NCBI RefSeq assembly: GCF_025836975.1
Contig: NZ_CP107548.1
Span: 1,736,001-1,800,000, forward strand
Length of the DNA: 64,000 nt
Reading direction: 5' to 3'
DNA from: Pollutimonas sp. M17
Lineage (GTDB): Bacteria; Pseudomonadota; Gammaproteobacteria; Burkholderiales; Burkholderiaceae_B
A program made the position numbers and the translations under genes. How positions within the stretch are numbered: the stretch's first letter is position 1; each line of letters starts with the position of its first letter. The notes beneath the pieces are model-generated. The model made no database searches. It saw only the letters and a list, made by a program, of their open reading frames with translations, and had not been told where the DNA came from. Below are positions 10,257 to 19,825 of this stretch, piece by piece.

Positions 10257-11055
10257 GCAGCGTGCGCGAGGCGCCGCCCATGATCCACTGCCGCATGCGG
10301 CTGTGTCCGTAGGCGCCCATGACGATCAGGTCGCTGTCTTCGTCGGTGGCCGTGTTCAGGATGATGTTGCCTACGCCGTAGTCCTCGCTTTGCTTGAAGA
10401 TCTCGCGCGGCTTGGGATAGCCCAGGGCCGCGCAGTAGTCGGCAAAGTCGTTTTCGTGCAGGTCTTTTCCGGCAAGATAATCGGGATGCGGATCGACCGT
10501 CAGCACGGTCAGCCGGGAACATGCATGCAGCAGCGGCGCCGCATCCGAGAATGCCCGCGCCGCTTCGCGCCTATGGTCCCAGCAGAACAGCACCCGCCGG
10601 CCTATGGGGTTTACCTCGCCCACCGCCGGTATCATCAGCACGGGCTTGCCCGCGGCCATGATCACGGCTTCGGCCAGGTTGGGCGCCAGCGAAGCCGCCG
10701 AGTCCCTGTGGCCGGCCTTGCTCATGACAAGCAGGTCGCAATACCGCGCGTGCAGGGCAAGGACCTCTTCGGCGCTGCCTTTGGGCGCGCGCCACTGGGC
10801 GCGTACGCCGGCGGTGCCCGTTTGTTCGAGAAACGTCTTCTGCACCGATACGCGCGCCTGCTCGAACCGGCTGTCGGCCAGCTTTTGCATCTCTTCGGGG
10901 ATGGGAGATGTCTCGGAGTAGTAATGCGGGACGGTTTCGGGCGGGTAGATCCCGATGAGTTCGGCCTTGTGTTCGGTGGCCAGTTGCAGGGCGGCGCGCA
11001 GGCGCCGGGGCAGGCCTTCGTCGTGGCCGAGATGGATGGCGATGCGTCCGAGCAT
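10219..11055 (-). CDS. universal stress protein, tandem UspA domains
   Basis: A 278-residue protein made of two UspA folds. The first (about 1-145) is divergent; the second ends with the ATP-binding motif G-A-Y-G-H-S-R with a downstream G-G-A-S. The start ATG at 11055 is set by an excellent AGGAGG five bases upstream and by the fold beginning at M-L-G-R-I-A. Tandem Usp proteins act in the cytoplasm during starvation or oxidative and respiratory stress; the precise role is unknown. It is convergent with nnr and divergent from the HAD phosphatase gene, with a 214-base gap that must carry its promoter. Confidence 0.9.
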   Translation of the reverse strand: MLGRIAIHLGHDEGLPRRLRAALQLATEHKAELIGIYPPETVPHYYSETSPIPEEMQKLADSRFEQARVSVQKTFLEQTGTAGVRAQWRAPKGSAEEVLALHARYCDLLVMSKAGHRDSAASLAPNLAEAVIMAAGKPVLMIPAVGEVNPIGRRVLFCWDHRREAARAFSDAAPLLHACSRLTVLTVDPHPDYLAGKDLHENDFADYCAALGYPKPREIFKQSEDYGVGNIILNTATDEDSDLIVMGAYGHSRMRQWIMGGASRTLLNSMTVPVLMSH

Positions 11056-11269
11056 AATGAACCTCCTGTGTAGAGTGGCCGATTGCTGCTTGCAAGACTT
11101 GTCGCTGTAGGAATGATGCGCGGTTTGCTGAACAATTGAATAGTCCCGCCGGCCGTACGGGGTTTGGCGAATGGCTTGGCGTTGGCACGCTCCAATCGCG
11201 TTAAACTCCCGGTGTTCAATATAGGGCCGGACAGACGATGACCTTCGGCCCATGCCTCGAGAACCTTGC

Positions 11270-12118
11270 ATGTCCGACGTAATTGCCCTGATATTCGATT
11301 TCGACGATACGCTGGCCCCAGACAGCACCACCGGCTTTCTGGCCGATATGGGCGTCGACGTCGAGCGGTTCTGGAAGGATCAGGTGGGGCCCTTGCTGTT
11401 CGAGCACGATTGGGATCCCGTGCCGGCCTACCTGTACCAGATGATAGAACTGTCCCGGTCAGGCTCGCACGGCGCCATCACGCGCGAGCGCCTGGCGCAA
11501 TGGGGCGCCCGCCTGCCGCTGCACGAGGGTGTGGGCTCCCTGTTCAGCCGCCTGCGCGCCATGGTGAAGGAACAGCACCCGCAGGTTCAACTGGAGTTCT
11601 ATCTGATTTCCAGCGGCATCGGCGACGTGGTCCGGCATACGCCGATCGCACAGGAATTCACCGATATCTGGGCTTCGGAGTTCATCTATGACGACGCCGG
11701 CGCCATCCACTTCCCGAAACGGGTGGTGAGCTTCACCGACAAGACCCGCTACCTGTTCCACATACAGAAGGGCATCGTGGGCGCCTCGTCGCGCAACAAG
11801 CCTTTTGAAGTGAACAAGAAGATCCCCCAGGAAAAGCTGCGCATACCTTTCGAACAGATGATTTTCGTCGGCGACGGCTATACCGATATTCCCTGCTTTT
11901 CGCTGATACGGCGTTCGGGCGGGGTGGCCTTCGGCGTCTGGGATCCCAGGCACCGCGACAAGCGCAGCCGGGCCTGGGGCTTCATCCAGGAAGGACGCGT
12001 GTCCAACCTGAACCAGGCGCGCTACGACGAGCAGGCCGAACTGTATCAATGGCTGGAGGAAGCCGTGGAGAGCCTGGCCGGCCGCATTGCCCTGAACAAC
12101 CGAATCTATCGCGGTTGA
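11270..12118 (+). CDS. HAD family hydrolase
   Basis: A 282-residue haloacid dehalogenase-type phosphatase. Motif I is D-F-D-D-T with the nucleophile D10 and general acid D12, and motif IV is G-D-G-Y-T-D at 201-206. The region between is longer than in small HAD phosphatases and resembles the phosphoserine phosphatase subgroup. The start is placed at the ATG at 11270, since motif I normally lies within the first dozen residues; an in-frame ATG at 11252 is the alternative. The substrate is not deducible. The next gene, tadA, begins seven bases after the stop codon, so the two may be cotranscribed. Confidence 0.85.
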   Translation: MSDVIALIFDFDDTLAPDSTTGFLADMGVDVERFWKDQVGPLLFEHDWDPVPAYLYQMIELSRSGSHGAITRERLAQWGARLPLHEGVGSLFSRLRAMVKEQHPQVQLEFYLISSGIGDVVRHTPIAQEFTDIWASEFIYDDAGAIHFPKRVVSFTDKTRYLFHIQKGIVGASSRNKPFEVNKKIPQEKLRIPFEQMIFVGDGYTDIPCFSLIRRSGGVAFGVWDPRHRDKRSRAWGFIQEGRVSNLNQARYDEQAELYQWLEEAVESLAGRIALNNRIYRG

Positions 12119-12125
12119 GGCGGCT

Positions 12126-12656
12126 ATGAGCGATAGTGCGAACCCGAACGCCTTGCCGCGGTCCGTCGCGGGGGACCTGTCCGACGAAGCCGCCATGCGG
12201 CTGGCCCTGCAGCAGGCCGAACTGGCCTACGAAGCCGGGGAAGTGCCCGTCGGCGCCGTCGTCCTGGACGAAGGGGGCAGGGTGATAGGCCTGGGCTACA
12301 ACCGCAGCATCACCGACCACGACCCCAGCAGCCACGCCGAAATCGTCGCCCTGCGGCAGGCCGCCGCCGCCCTCAAGAATTACCGGCTTCCGGGCGCAAG
12401 CCTTTTCGTGACCCTGGAACCCTGCGCCATGTGCATGGGCGCCATGCTGCATGCGCGCCTCTGCCGGGTCGTCTACGGGGCGGCCGATCCCAAGACGGGC
12501 GCTTGCGGCAGCGTTCTGAGCGTGCATGAAAGCACGCAGCTGAACCACAGGACGGTGGTGTCGGGCGGCGTCCTGGCCGATGAGTGCGGCGACATGCTGC
12601 GCCGTTTCTTCCGCGAGCGGCGCGCCAAGGCCAAAGGCGCCGGGCAGCCGCATTAA
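12126..12656 (+). CDS. tadA: tRNA-specific adenosine deaminase
   Basis: A 176-residue cytidine-deaminase-fold enzyme that converts A34 to inosine in the anticodon of tRNA-Arg(ACG). The zinc ligands and proton shuttle are H70-A-E72 and P99-C-A-M-C103. The C-terminal R-R-F-F-R-E-R-R helix matches TadA proteins. The N-terminal 20 residues extend slightly beyond E. coli TadA. It follows the HAD hydrolase gene with a very short gap. Confidence 0.95.
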   Translation: MSDSANPNALPRSVAGDLSDEAAMRLALQQAELAYEAGEVPVGAVVLDEGGRVIGLGYNRSITDHDPSSHAEIVALRQAAAALKNYRLPGASLFVTLEPCAMCMGAMLHARLCRVVYGAADPKTGACGSVLSVHESTQLNHRTVVSGGVLADECGDMLRRFFRERRAKAKGAGQPH

Positions 12657-12721
12657 GGCAGCCGTATTAACGTATTAATATACCCAGCAAGTTTATCGTT
12701 TATTCCATCACAGGCAGAACC

Positions 12722-13690
12722 ATGACGCATGCCGCGCACGACCACGATCACGACCATGACCACCAGAACGGCCCCCATCACGGTGGCCACGGGCATGCCG
12801 CGCCTGACGGCATTTACCTGATTTCGCCCTCGGGCGCGGTGGCCGACCCGCGGACGCTGGAGCGGGCGGTCGAACGGCTGGCCGGGTTGGGCTTCAAGAC
12901 GGCCGTGGACCGTACGGCGCTGGCGGTGCACGAGCGCTTCGCGGGAACCGACAAGCAGCGCCTGGCCGCCATCGTCCGCGCCCTGAAGCAGAAGCGGCCC
13001 ATCGTCATGGCCACGCGCGGCGGCTATGGCCTGAGCCGCCTGCTGCCTTTCATCGACTGGCGGGCGGTGGCCGACAGCGGCAAGATATTCATCGGGCAAA
13101 GCGATTTCACGGCGTTCAACCTGGCGCTGCTGGCTCAAACCGGCGCCTGCAGCTATGCGGGGCCGACGGCCGTTTTCGATTTCGGCGCGGCCAAGATGGA
13201 CGACCTGACCGCGGACCTGTTTGCCGAAAGCATGCGCGGCGAACTGGAAATCCTTAGCTTCGAGTCGGCCGACAGCGACCCCGTCGACGCGCGGGGCGTA
13301 TTGTGGGGGGGCAACCTGGCCATGGTCGCCTCGCTGGTGGGCACGCCCTATATGCCCAAGGTCCGGGGCGGCATCCTTTTCCTGGAGGATGTGGCGGAGC
13401 ATCCCTTCCGCATCGAACGCATGCTGACCCAGCTTTGGCATGCCGGCATTCTCTCCCGGCAAAAAGCCATCGTGCTGGGTCGGTTCACCGACTACAAGCT
13501 GGGTAAGAACGATAAGGGCTACGACCTGCCCAGCGTCGTGGCCTGGCTGCGCGCCCATGTGAAGGTGCCGGTCGTGACCGGCCTGCCTTATGGCCACGTA
13601 AGGGTGAAGGCCACGCTGCCGGTGGGCAGGAAGGTCGGCGTTGCCACAGAGAAGGGCATGGCGCATCTGGTGCTGGAAGAGCATTTTTAA
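12722..13690 (+). CDS. ldcA: LD-carboxypeptidase (S66 family) with His-rich N terminus
   Basis: A 322-residue S66 peptidase related to muramoyltetrapeptide LD-carboxypeptidase and MccF, which removes terminal D-Ala from cytoplasmic muropeptides during cell-wall recycling. The serine nucleophile lies in G-Q-S-D (S127), with later segments G-V-L-W-G-G-N-L and G-L-P-Y-G-H-V where the Glu and His of the triad are expected. There is no signal peptide, consistent with the cytosol. Residues 3-25 hold ten histidines, many alternating with Asp, which is not part of the catalytic fold and suggests metal binding. The ATG at 12722 is the only plausible start that keeps this segment. Confidence 0.9.
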   Translation: MTHAAHDHDHDHDHQNGPHHGGHGHAAPDGIYLISPSGAVADPRTLERAVERLAGLGFKTAVDRTALAVHERFAGTDKQRLAAIVRALKQKRPIVMATRGGYGLSRLLPFIDWRAVADSGKIFIGQSDFTAFNLALLAQTGACSYAGPTAVFDFGAAKMDDLTADLFAESMRGELEILSFESADSDPVDARGVLWGGNLAMVASLVGTPYMPKVRGGILFLEDVAEHPFRIERMLTQLWHAGILSRQKAIVLGRFTDYKLGKNDKGYDLPSVVAWLRAHVKVPVVTGLPYGHVRVKATLPVGRKVGVATEKGMAHLVLEEHF

Positions 13691-13747
13691 GGCCGGCTTG
13701 TTAAACTACTGGGTTGTTCTCTTTACTTACTACGCGAAAACCACCCA

Positions 13748-15349
13748 GTGATATCCACCGCAAATCTAACCATCCAGTTCGGCGCCAAACCTCTATTCGA
13801 GAACGTCAGCGTCAAGTTCGGCGACGGCAACCGCTACGGCCTCATCGGTGCCAACGGCTCGGGCAAATCGACCTTCATGAAAATCATCGGGGGCGATCTG
13901 GAGGCCAGCGCCGGCAACGTGTCGCTGGAGCCCGGAGTGCGCCTGGGGAAACTGCGCCAGGACCAGTTCGCGTATGAAGACACGCGCGTGCTGGACGTCG
14001 TCATGATGGGCCACGAGGAAATGTGGCAGGTCATGTCCGAAAGGGATGCGATCTACGCCAACCCGGACGCCACCGAAGACGACTACATGCATGCCGCGAA
14101 CCTCGAGGCCAAGTTCTCGGAGTACGACGGCTATACCGCCGAAGCCCGGGCCGGCGAACTGCTGCTGGGGCTGGAGATTCCCGTCGAACAGCATCAGCTG
14201 CCCATGCGGGAGATCGCGCCGGGCTGGAAGCTGCGCGTATTGCTCGCCCAGGCGCTGTTCTCGAACCCGGACGTCCTGCTGCTGGACGAACCCACCAACA
14301 ACCTGGACATCAACACCATACGCTGGCTCGAGGACGTGCTGAACAGCTACCAGAGCACGATGATCATCATCAGCCACGATCGCCACTTCCTGAACCAGGT
14401 CTGCACGCACATGGCCGACCTGGATTACCGCGAACTGCGCATCTACCCGGGCAATTACGACGACTATATGCTGGCCTCCACGCAGGCGCGCGAGCGCCAG
14501 AGCGCGGCCAATGCCAAGGCCAAGGAAAGGGTCGCCGAACTGCAGGACTTCGTGCGCCGCTTCGCCGCCAACAAATCCAAGGCCCGCCAGGCGACTTCCC
14601 GCCTGAAGCAGATCGACCGCATCAAGGCCAGCGCCGTCGAGGTCAAGCCGTCTTCCCGGGTGAATCCCTACATCCGCTTCGAACAGAGCAAGGTCCTGCA
14701 CCGCCTGGCGGTCACCATCGAATCGATCTCCAAATCGTTCGATAAGCCGGTCATCAAGCCGTTTTCGGCCATGATAGAGGCTGGCCAGAAGGTGGCCATC
14801 ATCGGCGCGAACGGCGTCGGTAAAACGACGCTGCTGCGCATGCTGGCTGGCGACCTGGAGCCCGACACGGGAACGGTCAAATGGTCCGACAGCGCCGACC
14901 TGGGCTATATGGCGCAGGACGTTTCCGAGCAATTCCAATCGGACAAGAATCTGTTCGACTGGCTGGCCGACTACCGCCAGGCCGGCGACGACGACCAGGC
15001 CATGCGTTCGGTGCTGGGCCGCCTGCTGTTCTCGGGCGACGACATCAACAAGGAGGTGCGGGTGCTGTCGGGCGGTGAAAAGAACCGCATGAGCTTCGGC
15101 CGCCTGATGCTGGGCCGCCATAACGTGATGCTGCTGGACGAGCCCACCAATCACCTGGACATGGAATCCATCGAATCCCTGCAGTTTGCGCTGGAACTCT
15201 ATGCCGGCACCCTGATCTTCGTGTCCCACGACCGCGAGTTCGTATCGGGCCTGGCGACGCGGGTGATCGAGATCATGCCCAATGGCGAGATCCTGGACTA
15301 TCAAGGCAATTACGACGATTACCTGTCGTCGCGCGGCATCGAAGCCTGA
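13748..15349 (+). CDS. ABC-F ATPase, YbiT type
   Basis: A 533-residue soluble protein with two ABC domains and no membrane segment, so a ribosome-associated ABC-F factor and not a transporter. The first Walker A is G-A-N-G-S-G-K-S-T near 36-44 and the second G-A-N-G-V-G-K-T-T near 354-362. The first signature is degenerate (A-P-G-W-K-L-R), as in YbiT, and the second is L-S-G-G-E-K-N-R. The charged linker between domains (about 240-310) would reach into the ribosomal E site. Translation starts at a GTG (13748). It is followed by a yigZ-type gene 12 bases downstream. Confidence 0.93.
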   Translation: MISTANLTIQFGAKPLFENVSVKFGDGNRYGLIGANGSGKSTFMKIIGGDLEASAGNVSLEPGVRLGKLRQDQFAYEDTRVLDVVMMGHEEMWQVMSERDAIYANPDATEDDYMHAANLEAKFSEYDGYTAEARAGELLLGLEIPVEQHQLPMREIAPGWKLRVLLAQALFSNPDVLLLDEPTNNLDINTIRWLEDVLNSYQSTMIIISHDRHFLNQVCTHMADLDYRELRIYPGNYDDYMLASTQARERQSAANAKAKERVAELQDFVRRFAANKSKARQATSRLKQIDRIKASAVEVKPSSRVNPYIRFEQSKVLHRLAVTIESISKSFDKPVIKPFSAMIEAGQKVAIIGANGVGKTTLLRMLAGDLEPDTGTVKWSDSADLGYMAQDVSEQFQSDKNLFDWLADYRQAGDDDQAMRSVLGRLLFSGDDINKEVRVLSGGEKNRMSFGRLMLGRHNVMLLDEPTNHLDMESIESLQFALELYAGTLIFVSHDREFVSGLATRVIEIMPNGEILDYQGNYDDYLSSRGIEA

Positions 15350-15361
15350 TCGGCCGCGGTC

Positions 15362-15997
15362 ATGTCCTTCACCTTGACCGGCCTGGCCTCCCACCAGGAA
15401 GAGATCAAGAAAAGCAGGTTCGCCGCGCTGGCCCTTCCCGTCCGGGATCCCGGCCAGGCCTTGCGGTTTTTCGCCCAGCACAGCTCGCCCGATGCCACGC
15501 ACAACTGCTGGGCCTATCGCATCGGCGGCGAATACCGCTTCAATGACGATGGCGAGCCCGGGGGCACGGCGGGGCGCCCCATACTCCAGGCCATCGAAGG
15601 CCAGCAATGCGACCGGGTCGCCGTGCTGGTGCTGCGCTGGTTCGGCGGGATCAAGCTGGGGTCGGGCGGCCTGGTGCGCGCCTATGGCGGCGTTGCCGCG
15701 CAATGCCTGCGGCTGGCCGACAAGGTGGAACTGGTGGACGAGGTATTCGTGGACTGCCGCTGCGATTTCACGGATCTGGCCCTGGTGCAGTCCCGGTTTG
15801 CCTCGTTCGATGCGCGCGTCGTCGATGAGTCGTTCGACGGCTCGGGGGTGGACTGGCGCCTGGCGCTGCCCAGAAGCCGCGAGAAGGAACTGTGCGCGCT
15901 GGTGGCGGACCTGACGCGCGGGCGGGCGCTGTGGCGGCTTGCTTCAGCGACCGGGCCGGCCATGCAGCGCTGCGCATATTCATCCAAGCAGGACTAG
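15362..15997 (+). CDS. YigZ/IMPACT family protein
   Basis: A 211-residue UPF0029/IMPACT-family protein. It has the conserved core D-A-T-H-N-C-W-A-Y, then N-D-D-G-E-P-G-G-T-A-G-R-P-I-L and R-W-F-G-G-I-K-L-G-S-G-G-L-V-R-A-Y, followed by a divergent C-terminal domain of about 75 residues. The biochemical role is unsettled; the eukaryotic homologue IMPACT regulates translation through Gcn1/Gcn2. Closeness to the ABC-F gene (12 bases) suggests cotranscription and fits a translation-related role (inference). Confidence 0.92.
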   Translation: MSFTLTGLASHQEEIKKSRFAALALPVRDPGQALRFFAQHSSPDATHNCWAYRIGGEYRFNDDGEPGGTAGRPILQAIEGQQCDRVAVLVLRWFGGIKLGSGGLVRAYGGVAAQCLRLADKVELVDEVFVDCRCDFTDLALVQSRFASFDARVVDESFDGSGVDWRLALPRSREKELCALVADLTRGRALWRLASATGPAMQRCAYSSKQD

Positions 15998-16072
15998 AAC
16001 GCGGTTTGCGTCCTGTCCGGGAAGCCGGAATGTCCGAATTGGAATATACGAATCAGACCGGCGGTTTGCCGT

Positions 16073-16444
16073 CTAGGCCTGCCCGTTCTGCTGGGCGGCG
16101 ATTTCGGCGTGGACCTGCTCCATGTCCACTTCCTTGACCTGGGTGATCAATTCCTGCAGCTGGCTGGCGGACAGCGCGCCGGGCTGGGAAAACAGCAGGA
16201 CGCGCTCGCGGAAGACCATCAGCGTGGGAATGGAGCGTATGCCCAGTCCGGCAGCCAGTTCCTGCTCTTCCTCGGTGTTCACCTTGGCGAAGGTGACGTC
16301 GTCATGCTGTTCAGAGGCTTGGTCGAAGATGGGCGCGAAATTGCGGCATGGTCCGCACCATGGCGCCCAAAAGTCCACGATCAGCGGCTTGCTTTCCTGT
16401 ATGGCCGCTTGAAATGTGTCTTTGTTCAAATCGATGGTGCTCAT
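16073..16444 (-). CDS. thioredoxin-like protein
   Basis: A 123-residue thioredoxin fold with the redox motif W-A-P-W-C-G-P-C near residues 27-34 and the cis-proline segment R-S-I-P-T-L-M-V-F. A tail of about 15 residues beyond the last helix (M-E-Q-V-H-A-E-I-A-A-Q) is longer than in TrxA. It lacks a signal peptide and should act in the cytoplasm as a disulfide reductant. An in-frame ATG four codons upstream (16456) is possible. It lies downstream of the purine permease gene, from which it is separated by a terminator hairpin, so it probably has its own promoter. Confidence 0.92.
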   Translation of the reverse strand: MSTIDLNKDTFQAAIQESKPLIVDFWAPWCGPCRNFAPIFDQASEQHDDVTFAKVNTEEEQELAAGLGIRSIPTLMVFRERVLLFSQPGALSASQLQELITQVKEVDMEQVHAEIAAQQNGQA

Positions 16445-16456
16445 AGCAATCCCCAA

Positions 16457-16484
16457 AATAAAAAAGCGGCTAGGGCAGCCGCTT
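16457..16484 (-). terminator. rho-independent terminator downstream of NCS2 permease
   Basis: Read on the minus strand, an eight-base stem (16484-16477 with 16471-16464, loop of five) is followed by a T-rich tract (plus-strand A run 16457-16463). It ends the permease transcript just before the thioredoxin gene. Confidence 0.75.
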
Positions 16485-16495
16485 ACTCTGTTCTA

Positions 16496-16515
16496 ACTGG
16501 ATGTGAACATCCAGT
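16496..16515. repeat. nine-base perfect inverted repeat
   Basis: ACTGGATGT at 16496-16504 pairs perfectly with ACATCCAGT at 16507-16515 with a two-base centre. Next to the permease terminator and upstream of the thioredoxin gene, it could be a second hairpin or an operator. Confidence 0.5.
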
Positions 16516-16558
16516 GTACAGCCATTTCCGGCCCCTTGCGCGGCGTGGGGGGGCATCA

Positions 16559-17851
16559 TCACTCAGGAAAGAAGGCGTACTTGATCACGAACAGGGCGGC
16601 CACCAGCAGGGTCGCCGGATGGATGTGGCGGAACTTGCCGGTGATGGCTTTCAGCACGACATAGCTGATGAAACCGAAAGCCAGGCCGTTGGCGATGGAA
16701 TAGGTGAAGGGCATGATCATCGCCGCCAGGGCGGCCGGCGTGGCTTCGGTGATGTCGCTCCAGTCGATCTGGGTAATCTCGCGCAGCATCAGCCCGGCCA
16801 CATACAGCAGGGCGGGAGCGGTGGCGTAAGCCGGCACCGAGCCGGCCAGCGGGGCCAGGAACAGGGACAGCAGGAACAGCACGGCTATGGTGAGCGCGGT
16901 CAGGCCGGTGCGCCCGCCCGCCTGGACGCCGGCGGCGCTTTCGATGTAGGCGGTCGTGCTGCTGGTGCCCAGGAAGGAGCCCGCGACGATGGCCGAGCTG
17001 TCGGCCAGCAGGGCGCGGCCCAGGCGGTTCGGCTTGCCTTCCTGGATGAGGTTGGCGCGGGTGGCCACGCCTATCATGGTTCCCGTGGCGTCGAAGACCT
17101 CGACCAGGACGAGCACCAGGATGACGTGGACGAAGCCTGTGTGCAGCGCGCCCATGATATCCAGCTGGAAGAAGGTGGGGGCCAGGCTGGGCGGCACCGA
17201 GAACACGCCGTAGAACTGACTGTTGCCGGTCAGCATGGACAGCACGGTGACGACCAGGATGCCGATGAGAATGGCGCCCCGGACCTTCAGTGCATCCAGC
17301 GCGGCGATGATGAAAAAGCCCAGTATCGCGAACAGGGCGGGCGCCGCCGTCAGGTCGCCCAGCGCCACCTTGGTTGCCGGATTGGCCACCACGATGCCCG
17401 AGCCGCCCAGGGCGATGATGGCCAGGAACAGGCCTATGCCCGCGGCGATGGCCGATCGCAATGAATGGGGGATGCCGTCGATCAGCCAGGACCGGATTCC
17501 GGTCAGTGTCAGCGCCACGAAGATTACGCCCGAAATGAACACGGCGCCCAGCGCCTGTTGCCAGCTGTAGCCCATGGCGCCCACGACGGTGAAGGCGAAG
17601 AAGGCGTTCAGGCCCATGCCGGGCGCCAGCCCGATGGGCCAGTTGGCCATGAAAGCCATGATCAGCGTGCCCAGCGCCGCGGCCAGGCAGGTGGCGACGA
17701 AAACGGCGCTCTTGTCCATGCCCGTGCTCGACAGGATTTCCGGATTGACGAAAATAATATAGGACATCGTCAGAAAAGTCGTGATGCCGGCCAGGATTTC
17801 GCTGCGGACCGATGTCCCGTGTTCGCGCAACTGGAATAATCGTTCGAGCAT
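16559..17851 (-). CDS. NCS2 family purine/nucleobase permease (AzgA-like)
   Basis: A 430-residue membrane protein with 12-14 helices. It opens with the AzgA-type start R-L-F-Q-L-R-E-H-G-T-S-V-R-S-E-I and has F-V-N-P-E-I-L and G-L-A-P-G-M-G-L-N-A-F-F. Members of this subgroup carry adenine, guanine or hypoxanthine with protons. The motif V-E-V-F-D-A-T-G-T-M-I-G-V is a second family marker. It is read divergently from tsaD with about 100 bases between them and ends at a clear terminator before thioredoxin. Confidence 0.92.
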   Translation of the reverse strand: MLERLFQLREHGTSVRSEILAGITTFLTMSYIIFVNPEILSSTGMDKSAVFVATCLAAALGTLIMAFMANWPIGLAPGMGLNAFFAFTVVGAMGYSWQQALGAVFISGVIFVALTLTGIRSWLIDGIPHSLRSAIAAGIGLFLAIIALGGSGIVVANPATKVALGDLTAAPALFAILGFFIIAALDALKVRGAILIGILVVTVLSMLTGNSQFYGVFSVPPSLAPTFFQLDIMGALHTGFVHVILVLVLVEVFDATGTMIGVATRANLIQEGKPNRLGRALLADSSAIVAGSFLGTSSTTAYIESAAGVQAGGRTGLTALTIAVLFLLSLFLAPLAGSVPAYATAPALLYVAGLMLREITQIDWSDITEATPAALAAMIMPFTYSIANGLAFGFISYVVLKAITGKFRHIHPATLLVAALFVIKYAFFPE

Positions 17852-17949
17852 TTCCTTCCCCAGAAGAGTGGTGGATCGTGTTTGATGGATAAACGATAAT
17901 GATGAAGCCTGAATTCTAAGTCCGTTTTGCCGACGGTAAACTAGCGTCC

Positions 17950-19020
17950 ATGATTATTATCGGTTTTGAAAGTTCCTGCGATGAAACGGGCGTGGCCTTG
18001 GTCTGCACCGAAAAAGGCCTGCTGGCCCATGCCCTGCACAGCCAGATCGCCATGCACCAGGAGTACGGCGGGGTCGTCCCCGAACTGGCGTCGCGCGACC
18101 ATATCCGGCGCATTCTTCCCCTGACGCGTGAGGTGATGGACAAGGCGGGCGTGGCCATGGAACAGATCGGCGCCGTGGCGTACACCGCCGGGCCGGGCCT
18201 GGCCGGCGCCTTGCTGGTGGGCGCCAGCGTGGCCCAGTCCTTTGCCTGGGCGCGCGGCCTGCCCGCCATCGCCATTCATCATCTCGAGGGGCATCTGCTG
18301 TCGCCGCTGCTTGCCAGCCCTCAGCCCGCCTTTCCTTTCGTGGCCCTGCTGGTCTCGGGAGGGCATACGCAGATCATGCGCGTGGGTGGCGTGGGCGACT
18401 ACCGCCTGTTGGGCGAAACGCTGGACGATGCGGCCGGCGAAGCCTTCGACAAGACAGCCAAGCTGATGGGGCTGGGCTATCCGGGAGGGCCCGCCTTGTC
18501 CAGATTGGCGGAGCAGGGCGATCCGGCCGCTTACGACCTGCCGCGGCCCATGCTGCACAGCCGCGATCTGGATTTCAGCTTCAGCGGCCTGAAGACGGCG
18601 GTGCTGACGCGCCAGAAGGCGCTGGAGAAGGCGCCCGGCGGCATGACGCCGCAGCAGCGCGCCGACCTGGCGGCCTCCACGGAAGCGGCCATCGTCGACG
18701 TGCTGGCGGCCAAGGCCGTCAAGGCCATGAAGCAAACCGGATTGAAGCGCCTGGTGGTGGCGGGCGGCGTGGGCGCCAACCGGCATCTGCGCGAACGCCT
18801 GCTGCACGCCATGGGCAAGCTGGGCGGCGAGGTTTTCTTTCCGCCTCTGGAGCTTTGCACCGACAACGGCGCCATGATCGCCTATGCCGGCGCCCAGCGC
18901 GTCAAGGCGGGCCTGGCCGACCTGAGCGATGCAAGCCATGCCTTCACGGTCAGGCCGCGCTGGGATTTGCAGGACGTATGCCGGCAGGATGCCAGCGGCA
19001 AAGCCTTGCAGGCCGGCTAA
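17950..19020 (+). CDS. tsaD: tRNA N6-adenosine threonylcarbamoyltransferase
   Basis: A 356-residue Kae1/TsaD protein that transfers the threonylcarbamoyl group to A37 of ANN-decoding tRNAs, working with TsaB, TsaC and TsaE. It starts G-F-E-S-S-C-D-E-T. The iron ligands H111 and H115 (H-H-L-E-G-H) are at the same numbers as in E. coli TsaD. The ASKHA fold segments G-G-H-T-Q-I and G-G-V-G-A-N are intact. About 15 extra residues at the C terminus are not unusual in betaproteobacteria. The gene is essential in most bacteria. Confidence 0.97.
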   Translation: MIIIGFESSCDETGVALVCTEKGLLAHALHSQIAMHQEYGGVVPELASRDHIRRILPLTREVMDKAGVAMEQIGAVAYTAGPGLAGALLVGASVAQSFAWARGLPAIAIHHLEGHLLSPLLASPQPAFPFVALLVSGGHTQIMRVGGVGDYRLLGETLDDAAGEAFDKTAKLMGLGYPGGPALSRLAEQGDPAAYDLPRPMLHSRDLDFSFSGLKTAVLTRQKALEKAPGGMTPQQRADLAASTEAAIVDVLAAKAVKAMKQTGLKRLVVAGGVGANRHLRERLLHAMGKLGGEVFFPPLELCTDNGAMIAYAGAQRVKAGLADLSDASHAFTVRPRWDLQDVCRQDASGKALQAG

Positions 19021-19076
19021 GGCTTGTCCACCGGACGGCGGCATCCGCCGGAAGAGTCGGGCAATGCCGATGGAGC

Positions 19077-19718
19077 TTATTTTTTCTTGGCGCCGATGCG
19101 GCTTTCCTTGCCCGTCATGAGTCGGCTGATATTGGCCTGATGCCTGAACAGCAATACCACCGATATGACGACGATGGCCAGCGCCATGGCCTTGTCCAGT
19201 TCCCATGCCACGTTTCCGCCCAGCAGGTAATACAGGGGAGCGAAGATGGCGGCCACGATCGAGGCCAGGGACGAATACCGGAAGGCATAGGCCACGATCA
19301 GCCAGGTGGCCGCGGTGGCGAGCGCCAGCCAGGGGCTGGCGGCCAGTATCACCCCCAGCGCGGTGGCCACGCCTTTGCCGCCCTTGAAGCCCAGGAACAC
19401 CGGGTAGACATGGCCCAGGAAGGCGGCCACGGCGCATATCGCCACCACGCTGCCGGGCAAGCCCATGCGCTGCACGACGTAGGCGGCGGCAATCACGGCC
19501 AGCCAGCCTTTCGCGGCATCGCCCAGCAGGGTCAGCGCGGCGGCCTTCTTGTTGCCGGTGCGCAACACGTTGGTGGCGCCCGGATTTTTCGAGCCGAAGC
19601 TGCGCGGATCAGCGAGCCCCATGGCGCGGCTGACGACCACGGCAAACGGCACGGAACCCAGCAGGTAGGACCCGAGCACCAGGCCCAGCGAGATGGCGAT
19701 AGAGGTGGCAACTGACAT
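19077..19718 (-). CDS. plsY: acyl-phosphate:glycerol-3-phosphate acyltransferase
   Basis: A 213-residue inner-membrane protein with five to six hydrophobic segments and the PlsY loops [21 protein letters not shown], and [18 protein letters not shown]. It makes lysophosphatidic acid, the first committed phospholipid intermediate, from acyl-phosphate supplied by PlsX. It is convergent with tsaD and divergent from surE, with about 100 bases separating the plsY and surE starts. Confidence 0.96.
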   Translation of the reverse strand: MSVATSIAISLGLVLGSYLLGSVPFAVVVSRAMGLADPRSFGSKNPGATNVLRTGNKKAAALTLLGDAAKGWLAVIAAAYVVQRMGLPGSVVAICAVAAFLGHVYPVFLGFKGGKGVATALGVILAASPWLALATAATWLIVAYAFRYSSLASIVAAIFAPLYYLLGGNVAWELDKAMALAIVVISVVLLFRHQANISRLMTGKESRIGAKKK

Positions 19719-19825
19719 AATTCAATGACTCCGATGGCTTGTGCGGCGATTCTACCCAGTGTCGCCCAAAACACCAAAACGACCGGGTACAATTCGCTAC
19801 GTTCGGTTGAATTTTTTGGAAGGCA

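Noticed and set aside
13793-15703. 636-codon frame antisense to the ABC-F gene
   Set aside because: It mirrors third-position GC bias of the sense gene and shows no motif.
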